Of a stretch of DNA of 23,515 nt, positions 6,697 through 12,195 are shown one piece after another. Both the position numbers and the translations under genes were made by a program. The DNA comes from a virus. How positions within the stretch are numbered: position 1 is the first letter of the stretch; every line of letters starts with the position of its first letter. The notes below the pieces were generated by a model. That model saw nothing but the letters and a program-made list of their open reading frames with translations. It had not been told where the DNA came from and did not search any database. The stretch covers positions 1 through 23,515 of IMG/VR virus record IMGVR_UViG_3300042691_000956; one strand, written 5' to 3'.

Positions 6697-6920
6697 TAGG
6701 ATATATTTTAACAGTAGAACAATACGAACAAATTCAGGGACAATTCTATGCCCCTTATGAATTCTTTAATTGTGTTCAAGACGAGAACGGAGTATGGTTC
6801 TTGTTCCTTACAGATGAAGACAAATCACAAGTTGCTACAACAGAGTACGCTTGGATTCTTGAATGTCCAGAAGGGGAATATGTTCCACCACCAGCCCCAC
6901 CTTTACCATCAACTGAATAA
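6693..6920 (+). CDS. Small fibre-associated phage protein, proline-rich tail
   Basis: 75 residues, starting in the ATGA that ends the fibre gene. The core (YILTVEQYEQIQGQFYAP, FFNCVQDENGVWFLFL, TEYAWILECPEGEYVPP) matches small proteins I recall directly downstream of fibre genes in Bacteroidota and marine phages. By position it may be a fibre chaperone or virion accessory, but this is unproven. The acidic core ends in PPPAPPLPSTE. No signal peptide or membrane segment. Confidence 0.75.
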   Translation: MIGYILTVEQYEQIQGQFYAPYEFFNCVQDENGVWFLFLTDEDKSQVATTEYAWILECPEGEYVPPPAPPLPSTE

Positions 6921-6923
6921 CCA

Positions 6924-7784
6924 ATGCCACTAACTGGATACTCAAATACCATTACAGTTACAACGCTTGCGTTCTTGGATGCTTATCCCGGAGCTACTGT
7001 TGCTTATTCTTTGCGTAAGTTAAGAGTTGGGTATACAGGTAGTGCAATTCGTGTTCGTAGGTCAAGTGATAACGCTGAACAAGACATAGGATTCTCAGGT
7101 AATGGAGACTTAAACACAAGTTCTTTGCTTTCATTTGTGGGATTGGGCAATAATGGTTTTGTGAAAACTTGGTATGACCAATCTGGGAATGGAATAGATG
7201 CAACACAAGCAAGTAATTCTGCTCAACCTCAAATAGTGTCTGGGGGAACAATGATAACTAGAAATGGGAAATCTACAATGCTATTTGACGGAGTAAATGA
7301 TAAATTGGCTACTGCTAGTGCATTACCAATTAATCAGATACCAATGACAATATTAACATTGTCATATACAACATTAAATAGTAATTATTATTTTATAGCT
7401 GGAGGTGCTGACTTTGCTACAAGTAATGGTTATCAGTACGCAACTGCTTTATTATTGAATAATTATTATTCTGAATTTAAAGCTGTAGTTTCTTCCCCTC
7501 AAGCTAGTGAATTGTATGTAACTAAAAGTGCCGACTATGCATTACTTACAAATATTGTAGAGGGAACAACACAATATCTTTATCTAAATGGAAGTCTTGG
7601 AGGTTCAAAATCAATTGCTTTAGCAGCAGCAGCTTCTACAATACCTTTAAATATTGCTGGTTCATCTACAAATGGAGCGTACTTTAATGGAGAAATAAAT
7701 GAGGTTATAGTTTATAATAGTGGTAAGCTAGGCAATGTTTCAGCAATGAATATAGACCTTAATAATTATTACGGTATTTATTAA
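6924..7784 (+). CDS. LamG/arabinofuranosidase-B-like jelly-roll surface protein
   Basis: 286 residues. AYSLRKLRVGYTGSAIRVRR, EQDIGFSGNGDLNT, VKTWYDQSGNGIDATQ and, after a spacer, MLFDGVNDKL form the fold signature shared by phage LamG-like lectins and by AbfB-type arabinofuranosidase domains, in which YDQSGNG is conserved. The C-terminal part (GEINEVIVYN, AMNIDLNNYYGIY) is the closing strand of concanavalin-like domains. Most phage members bind rather than cleave glycans; I cannot identify a catalytic pair. It probably decorates the virion and aids adsorption, acting alongside the preceding fibre. Confidence 0.8.
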   Translation: MPLTGYSNTITVTTLAFLDAYPGATVAYSLRKLRVGYTGSAIRVRRSSDNAEQDIGFSGNGDLNTSSLLSFVGLGNNGFVKTWYDQSGNGIDATQASNSAQPQIVSGGTMITRNGKSTMLFDGVNDKLATASALPINQIPMTILTLSYTTLNSNYYFIAGGADFATSNGYQYATALLLNNYYSEFKAVVSSPQASELYVTKSADYALLTNIVEGTTQYLYLNGSLGGSKSIALAAAASTIPLNIAGSSTNGAYFNGEINEVIVYNSGKLGNVSAMNIDLNNYYGIY

Positions 7785-7801
7785 TACATCAATACAGAAA
7801 A

Positions 7802-8074
7802 ATGAAACCTTTAGAAATAGACAAGTCGACTAGATTCAACATCACACTTGAGTTTTTAATTGTGATTATCGCAGGAGTAATAAGCACTATGGGTGTTTAC
7901 TATAAGCTATCTTCTGATATTGAAGAGGCAAAGCAATTGCCTAAGCCATCTGTAACCAAGGAGGAGTATGAGCTGAAAGACCAGCTCTTGCGTACTACCG
8001 TTGACAACATAGACAAGAAGGTTGACAAGATTGACCAGCGTCTTGAAAAAATGGAAGAGAGGCTAATGAGATGA
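7802..8074 (+). CDS. Single-pass membrane protein with C-terminal coiled coil
   Basis: 90 residues. One membrane segment at about 15-33 (LEFLIVIIAGVISTMGVYY) is followed by a charged coiled coil (residues ~52-90, with repeated VDNIDKKVDKIDQRLEKMEE heptads). A short cytoplasmic N-terminus is likely. This architecture appears in phage lysis regions (holin, antiholin or spanin-like accessory), and the gene lies about 0.5 kb before the endolysin. The exact role is unknown. It overlaps the next gene by four bases (ATGA). Confidence 0.7.
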   Translation: MKPLEIDKSTRFNITLEFLIVIIAGVISTMGVYYKLSSDIEEAKQLPKPSVTKEEYELKDQLLRTTVDNIDKKVDKIDQRLEKMEERLMR

Positions 8075-8418
8075 AGACTATAGCTACCGTTTTGATTCTA
8101 GCCTTGATAAGTTTATTCTTCATCAAGAACTCTCAGCCTAAACCTCAAGGCAGTTCAATTCCTGACCTTACTAAAGGGAAGACAGTTGTTCAATTAAACT
8201 ATGAGTGGAACAAGGACCATACTTATAGATGGGTTAATACTCCGGGAGTTAATTACTATTATCTATCATTGGACAAGTTCCCTCCATACATCAAGGACCA
8301 GTTGAAAGTAAAGGCTGTTCCAACGATTATATTGTTTAACAATGGGAAGGAAGTAAAGAGAGTAGATGGTGGGATGTTAATGGAAATAAAAGTACCACAA
8401 TCTGAAATATTAAAGTAA
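8071..8418 (+). CDS. Membrane-anchored thioredoxin-fold protein without CxxC
   Basis: 115 residues. A hydrophobic N-terminal anchor (residues 3-18) precedes a domain whose second half reads LKVKAVPTIILFNNGKEVKR, the thioredoxin cis-Pro loop and following strands. At the position expected for the catalytic CxxC the sequence is YEWNKDHTYRW, with no cysteine in the protein at all. It cannot therefore act as a disulfide reductase. It may be a periplasmic binding or scaffold protein used during infection or lysis. The thioredoxin call rests on the PTIILFNNGK signature and strand order. Confidence 0.65.
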   Translation: MKTIATVLILALISLFFIKNSQPKPQGSSIPDLTKGKTVVQLNYEWNKDHTYRWVNTPGVNYYYLSLDKFPPYIKDQLKVKAVPTIILFNNGKEVKRVDGGMLMEIKVPQSEILK

Positions 8419-8564
8419 TGGCAAAGGTTAAATCAAATACAGTAGTAAGCAAGTTCAAGTCTAAGCCAAAGGTATCACGCCCCGGTGTTCACGCCAAGAC
8501 TAAGACTAGCAAGCTGAAGCAAAGTAAAAATTATATCAAACCCTATAAAGGACAAGGAAAATGA
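8418..8564 (+). CDS. 48-residue highly basic conserved phage peptide
   Basis: It starts on the last base of the preceding stop (TAATG) and ends in ATGA shared with the endolysin gene. It has 14 Lys, 1 Arg and no acidic residues. The end, SRPGVHAKTKTSKLKQSKNY then KPYKGQGK, matches a small family I recall from Bacteroidota phages (pattern KTSKLKxSKxYxKxYxGQG). The function is unknown; nucleic-acid binding is the obvious guess. It is separated from the other basic proteins at 2560-3442 by the fibre genes. Confidence 0.7.
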   Translation: MAKVKSNTVVSKFKSKPKVSRPGVHAKTKTSKLKQSKNYIKPYKGQGK

Positions 8565-9067
8565 AATTAACTGAAAACTTTTCGTTGCATGAAATGACTA
8601 GTAGTGTAACGGCTCAAAAGCGTGGTATAAATAATATGCCTACTCAAGAGCACACTGAGAATTTAAAAGCTTTGTGCGAAAATGTACTAGAGCCTGTTCG
8701 TGAATTAATGGGCTGCCCAATCAAAATCACTAGCGGATATCGCAGTGGTCAATTGAATGCATACATTGGTGGAGCTTCAATGAGCCAGCATATGTTTGGT
8801 CAAGCTGTTGATATTGACTTGAATGAAAAGAATGCTGAGTTGTACAATGCAATTGTAAAGAACTTAGAGTTCGACCAAGTCATATGGGAGTTTGGCACTG
8901 ATGAGAATCCTGATTGGGTTCACGTATCTTATGCAGCTGATAAGAATAGAAAGAAATGTTTGAAGGCTGTTAAGAAGGATGGTAAGACTGTTTACTTAGA
9001 TGTAACTCCTAAGTCTAAAGAAGCTAAAGAGCCTAAAGCTGATAAGCCTAAAGCAAAAGCAAAATGA
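8561..9067 (+). CDS. Endolysin: M15-family peptidoglycan L,D/D,D-peptidase
   Basis: 168 residues, with a Peptidase_M15 (VanY/D-Ala-D-Ala carboxypeptidase-like) domain. FSLHEMTSS and ITSGYRSGQLNAYIGGA lead to SQHMFGQAVDID, giving zinc ligands His77 and Asp84 (HxxxxxxD), then WVHVSY with His121. An acidic residue between Asp84 and His121 (Glu110, Glu115 or Asp118) would be the catalytic base. It cuts peptide stems or cross-bridges in peptidoglycan. The C-terminal ~20 residues are a Lys/Ala/Pro tail, perhaps for wall or membrane binding. No signal peptide, so release needs a holin; the next gene is a holin candidate, overlapping by four bases. Confidence 0.92.
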   Translation: MKLTENFSLHEMTSSVTAQKRGINNMPTQEHTENLKALCENVLEPVRELMGCPIKITSGYRSGQLNAYIGGASMSQHMFGQAVDIDLNEKNAELYNAIVKNLEFDQVIWEFGTDENPDWVHVSYAADKNRKKCLKAVKKDGKTVYLDVTPKSKEAKEPKADKPKAKAK

Positions 9068-9291
9068 AAAAAATACTAGAGATATTCAAAGGAGACAAAG
9101 GGGAGTGGAGTTCCAAGAGATTCGTTGGAATCATTGGAGCGTTTGTTCTATTTGGGACAATGGCTCACAATTCTTTATCTCCACAAGAGGTTGCTCCGAG
9201 TGCTGAGTTAGTTCAGTCGGTTGAGTGGGTAACTGTATTGTCTTTAGGATTCACATCAATTGATAAATTTGCAAATAGAAAATCTGAATGA
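9064..9291 (+). CDS. Putative holin, two membrane segments
   Basis: 75 residues. Charged N-terminus (ILEIFKGDKGEWSSKR), first hydrophobic stretch FVGIIGAFVLFGTMA (about 20-34), a loop with Pro and acidic residues, and a second stretch VEWVTVLSLGFTSI (about 53-66), ending DKFANRKSE. Size, two membrane segments and a place between endolysin and spanin fit a class II holin. I recall similar KGExSSKRxxGI...FTSIDKF proteins in Bacteroidota phages. Holins are poorly conserved, so the call rests on architecture and position. Confidence 0.7.
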   Translation: MKKILEIFKGDKGEWSSKRFVGIIGAFVLFGTMAHNSLSPQEVAPSAELVQSVEWVTVLSLGFTSIDKFANRKSE

Positions 9292-9674
9292 GGTATTTAA
9301 TCCTTGCTATATTATTCACATCGTGTTCTGCTAAGTGGCATTTAAAGCAAGCTTGCAAGAAAGATTCAAGCATTTGCCAGCCACAGGTAGTTAAGTTTGA
9401 TACTGTTATCATAAGAGACACGCTTGAATTATATAAAGAATTTTATACCAAGGTTCACGATACAATTACCATAGACACTGGTAGTATTAGGATAAAGATT
9501 ATTCGTGACCACGATATAATAAAGACCTATATCAAGCAAAAACCAGATACTATAACTATTTCAAAAACAATAACATTACCACCAAGAGTATCCATCAAAG
9601 AGGAGGATTACCCTTGGTGGTTAGTAATTGTTTCAATTGTATTATTTTTGTTACTGATAATAAAATTAAAATGA
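9288..9674 (+). CDS. Candidate unimolecular spanin (u-spanin)
   Basis: 128 residues. The very short hydrophobic start MRYLILAILFTSC ends in a lipobox-like FTSC with Cys13, predicting an outer-membrane lipoprotein. A long charged, strand/coil-rich periplasmic stretch follows (FDTVIIRDTLELYKEF, DTITIDTGSIRIKIIRDHD). A C-terminal membrane segment WWLVIVSIVLFLLLII closes it. A lipid anchor at one end and an inner-membrane helix at the other is the defining layout of u-spanins such as T1 gp11, which fuse inner and outer membranes in the last lysis step. It overlaps the holin and the next gene by four bases each. Phe at -3 of the lipobox is unusual. Confidence 0.75.
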   Translation: MRYLILAILFTSCSAKWHLKQACKKDSSICQPQVVKFDTVIIRDTLELYKEFYTKVHDTITIDTGSIRIKIIRDHDIIKTYIKQKPDTITISKTITLPPRVSIKEEDYPWWLVIVSIVLFLLLIIKLK

Positions 9675-10012
9675 CACCATCAAAATTCATAGGCATATTG
9701 TTTCAGTCGAGAGACATAATGCATTTGCAACATTTAAAAACAATGTCTTTTGCTGAACATAAAGCATTGAACGCTTATTATGATGGCATCCTTGACTTGA
9801 CTGATAGCTTTGTAGAATCATATTTTGGCTATTATGGTAGACAGGAATTAAGCATTCCCCAATCAACTGCCGAAGATGCAATCGCTCATTTGAAAAGCTT
9901 GGCTAAGATTATTGAATCTGAATATAACAACTACCCATCTTGTTTACAGAACATACTAGACGAGATGTCTGCATTGATTTACAAAACTTTATACCTATTA
10001 ACACTTACATAA
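9671..10012 (+). CDS. Helical conserved phage protein, DUF5856/Dps-ferritin-like
   Basis: 113 residues from the ATG at 9671, which overlaps the spanin stop (ATGA). An earlier frame-open start at 9614 would intrude into the spanin membrane segment, so it was rejected. The sequence IMHLQHLKTMSFAEHKALNA, YYDGILDLTDSFVESYFGYY carries a His/Glu-rich helix pair reminiscent of Dps/ferritin-like four-helix proteins. From memory it belongs to DUF5856, found in T4-like and Bacteroidota phages. The putative metal-ligand pattern (HxxHL...AEH...D...E) is suggestive only. Cellular role unknown. Confidence 0.7.
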   Translation: MTPSKFIGILFQSRDIMHLQHLKTMSFAEHKALNAYYDGILDLTDSFVESYFGYYGRQELSIPQSTAEDAIAHLKSLAKIIESEYNNYPSCLQNILDEMSALIYKTLYLLTLT

Positions 10013-10013
10013 G

Positions 10014-10628
10014 ATGGCAAAAATATCAACATATCCAGTAGACAGCACCCCATCGCTTTCCGATAAGCTTATTGGAACTGATGCTGAAGATTCAAATAAT
10101 ACAAAGAACTATCCGTTATCGGATATTGCTGCATTGATAAACGAAACTACTCAATTTGCCCCAGTGCTTCAAGCTGTTTCTACAGTAGCTCAAGCTCCAA
10201 GTGGGGTAGGTGTGGCTACTCAAGTTACATTTGGAGGTGCTACATCTAACCCAGCTTTAAGTTTAAGTGCTGGTGGTCTTGTTACTTTCAATCAGACTGG
10301 AGTCTATTTAATAAATGGATACGGAAGTATTGAGCGTCAAGGGTCATCAGGTGGGTATTCTATATTTCTATTTAGATTTTTAGTAAACGGGGTTCAACAG
10401 GGTTTTGTTACGGCATTCCATTTAGATACTCCAGATACTGTGAATCCTTATGAAATAACTTTCCCGTTGACTATCACCACAGTGGGTACTACTATTTCTT
10501 TTGAGATTATGCGTGATGCATCTGGTACAGGAGGGGGTCAAAACCAAGGCGGTCTATATCCGCACACCAACTTGAGCGGTTGGAGTAATACACCATCTGC
10601 GGCATTGTCCATCTGGCAGCTTCAATAA
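10014..10628 (+). CDS. Fibre/appendage protein: conserved N-terminal peptide plus C1q/TNF-like domain
   Basis: 204 residues. Residues 1-42 (AKISTYPVDSTPSLSDKLIG, TKNYPLSDIAALI) match an N-terminal segment I recall at the head of many unrelated fibre proteins in Bacteroidota phages, probably the virion-attachment peptide. The rest, from about residue 70, reads as a jelly roll: GGLVTFNQTGVYLINGYGSI, a hydrophobic FRFLVNGVQQG strand, FPLTITTVGTTISFEIMRDA, and a closing ALSIWQLQ. This is the strand order of C1q/TNF-like trimers. A trimeric appendage is likely. It starts one base after the preceding stop. Confidence 0.75.
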   Translation: MAKISTYPVDSTPSLSDKLIGTDAEDSNNTKNYPLSDIAALINETTQFAPVLQAVSTVAQAPSGVGVATQVTFGGATSNPALSLSAGGLVTFNQTGVYLINGYGSIERQGSSGGYSIFLFRFLVNGVQQGFVTAFHLDTPDTVNPYEITFPLTITTVGTTISFEIMRDASGTGGGQNQGGLYPHTNLSGWSNTPSAALSIWQLQ

Positions 10629-10632
10629 GCTG

Positions 10633-10657
10633 TTAAATTAAATTAAATCAAATCAAA
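10633..10657 (+). repeat. Pentamer tandem repeat (TTAAA x3, TCAAA x2) at a start codon
   Basis: Between the stop at 10626-10628 and the ATG at 10657, five A-rich pentamers run in register, and the last A of the fifth is the A of ATG. There is no purine-rich Shine-Dalgarno. The A-rich context matches other starts here (AATCAAATGG at 16901, ATATCAAATG at 19546), so it may simply be an unstructured ribosome landing site. Confidence 0.6.
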
Positions 10658-10884
10658 TGGATATAAGAAAAATAGCTGTTGGTCCTGACTATAAAGGTGG
10701 GGCGATGCATTATATAGTGGGTCAGAAAGTTCTTGATGGGACTAACGAGATTCATTTGATTAAATACAATCCTTCCAAACAATCTATCTTAATCTATATC
10801 ATCAATGATAAGAAAGAGGTAGTTCTTTGGAAAGAATTTTCTCAAACGATTCCAATCTCAATTGAATATAATATCAACTATTAA
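10657..10884 (+). CDS. Small conserved phage protein, unknown function
   Basis: 75 residues. The pattern MDIRKIAVGPDYKGGAMHYI, GQKVLDGTNEIHLIKY, VVLWKEFSQTIPISIEYNI matches a small family I recall from Bacteroidota and pelagic phages, found near structural or packaging genes. It appears to be a compact beta-rich domain without signal, membrane segment or catalytic signature. It shares one base with the next gene (TAATG) and with it probably forms an expression unit reaching to the terminase genes. Confidence 0.75.
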   Translation: MDIRKIAVGPDYKGGAMHYIVGQKVLDGTNEIHLIKYNPSKQSILIYIINDKKEVVLWKEFSQTIPISIEYNINY

Positions 10885-11447
10885 TGAAGTCACCATTTTA
10901 TTTTATAGCCAAACCAGTAAAGAACAGAAGATACAACAACACCAAAGAGATAGCCGGGGTAGATATTATAATCAGTACATCTGAAGAAGACCACAGGTAT
11001 TCAAACAGATACGCTGAAGTTATCGAAACGCCTTTAGGTTATACTGGGGCTATCAAGCCCGGTGACATTTTGTTGGTTCATCATAATGTATTTAAGTTCT
11101 ATAATGACATGAAAGGCAAACGCAGAAGCGGTAAGTCTTTCTTTAAAGATGACTACTTCTTTATTGAGCTGGACCAGTTCTTTATGTACAAGCAAGACGG
11201 CAAGTGGAATTCACATGACCGGTTTTGTTTTGTTAAGCCAATGCCTGTAGTTGATTCTTATATATTCAAACCATTCAAAGAAGAACCTTTGATGGGCGAG
11301 ATGGCATATCCTAATGACTATTTAAAAAGCAAAGGTGTAAAGTCTGGAGATATAGTTTGTTTCCAGCCGGAGAGTGAGTATGAGTTTGATGTTGATGGAG
11401 AAAAGATGTACAGAATTTACGACCACCAAATAACAGTAAGGCTATGA
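10884..11447 (+). CDS. GroES-like-fold phage protein, possible second co-chaperonin
   Basis: 187 residues. The first half reads FYFIAKPVKN, RYAEVIETPLGYTGAIKPGD, ILLVHHNVFKFYNDMKG: strand, then an xEVI-x-x-P segment, then xxGDILLVHH, the pattern of a Cpn10 barrel. The second half repeats it: FCFVKPMPV, KSGDIVCFQPESEYEFDVDG, EKMYRIYDHQITVRL. It thus looks like two tandem GroES-like barrels, about twice the length of GroES. I recall relatives in environmental phages annotated as GroES-like. A mobile loop with an obvious hydrophobic triad is not evident (EIAGVDIIISTSEE is a candidate). It could be a chaperone cap for capsid folding, like T4 gp31, or a structural protein. Confidence 0.5.
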   Translation: MKSPFYFIAKPVKNRRYNNTKEIAGVDIIISTSEEDHRYSNRYAEVIETPLGYTGAIKPGDILLVHHNVFKFYNDMKGKRRSGKSFFKDDYFFIELDQFFMYKQDGKWNSHDRFCFVKPMPVVDSYIFKPFKEEPLMGEMAYPNDYLKSKGVKSGDIVCFQPESEYEFDVDGEKMYRIYDHQITVRL

Positions 11448-11914
11448 ACATAATGATATCTGATGACGCAATAGAAAATCCTATTGAGTACTTAAAAGAA
11501 ATATTTTCTAACGATTTCCAAGATTTCCCTGATGGGGATAAAGTATTTAAGGGGATTCAGCCAAGAGAATACGATGAGTTTGCGAAGTACTGCACGTATC
11601 TATTTAGTGACTCTATGGTCATGTTAAACTTTATACGTAAGTCTCCGTATAAACAATTAGAACCAACCTTTATTCATTCGGATGAAATGATGGGGGACAT
11701 TACGTGCATTCTGTACTTGACTCAGAATCCACCAAAAGATGATGGAACTATATTCTATAATGATGATGAAGAAATCTCTTGCGAAGTGAGAGCTAAGTTC
11801 AATAGGATGGTGGCATTTGATTCTTCTATTAAACACTCTCGTGCTATCTTTGATAACTACGGAGAAGAAGATGATGCTAGATTAATTCAAGTTGTATTCC
11901 TTAAAAAGCTATGA
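11444..11914 (+). CDS. 2-oxoglutarate/Fe(II)-dependent oxygenase-like protein
   Basis: 156 residues. The double-stranded beta-helix signature is clear: FIHSDEMMGDITCILYLTQN supplies His78 and Asp80 (HxD), then NRMVAFDSSIKHSRAIFDNY supplies His131, and ARLIQVVFL supplies Arg146 for 2-oxoglutarate. The LYL-x-QNPP turn and the F-D-S/P-x-x-x-H pattern fit prolyl-hydroxylase-like phage oxygenases (DUF6445-like, from memory). The reaction would be hydroxylation of a protein, base or small molecule; the substrate is unknown. Unusually it lies between a GroES-like gene and the small terminase gene, overlapping each by four bases. Confidence 0.8.
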   Translation: MNIMISDDAIENPIEYLKEIFSNDFQDFPDGDKVFKGIQPREYDEFAKYCTYLFSDSMVMLNFIRKSPYKQLEPTFIHSDEMMGDITCILYLTQNPPKDDGTIFYNDDEEISCEVRAKFNRMVAFDSSIKHSRAIFDNYGEEDDARLIQVVFLKKL

Positions 11915-12195
11915 GAGATATCAGGAAAATAAAGTTGGATATCATTGATGCTGGTCACGTTGCTATTGAGCAGTTGATAAAAGTTGCTAAAGAAGATATC
12001 TTGAAGACGGGAGAAGACGATGAGTTATCGGCAGACAGATTAAAGAATGCGGCAGCTACAAAGAGATTAGCTATATTTGATGCGTTTGAGATTCTCAATA
12101 AGATTGAATCTGAAAAAGAGAATCTGGATATGCTAGATAAAGGAGTAAGTACAACCGATAGTAAAATAGGTTTTGCAGAAAGAAGGTCAAGATAA
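11911..12195 (+). CDS. terS: Putative small terminase subunit
   Basis: 94 residues, mostly helical: IRKIKLDIIDAGHVAIEQLI, a short acidic turn, ELSADRLKNAAATKRLAIFD, then AFEILNKIESEKENLD. It lies directly upstream of the large terminase, overlapping it, as TerS usually does, and I recall similar proteins at this position in related phages. TerS forms a ring that binds phage DNA and regulates packaging. No canonical helix-turn-helix is obvious, so the assignment depends on context. It could instead be a small helical packaging accessory. Confidence 0.6.
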   Translation: MRDIRKIKLDIIDAGHVAIEQLIKVAKEDILKTGEDDELSADRLKNAAATKRLAIFDAFEILNKIESEKENLDMLDKGVSTTDSKIGFAERRSR

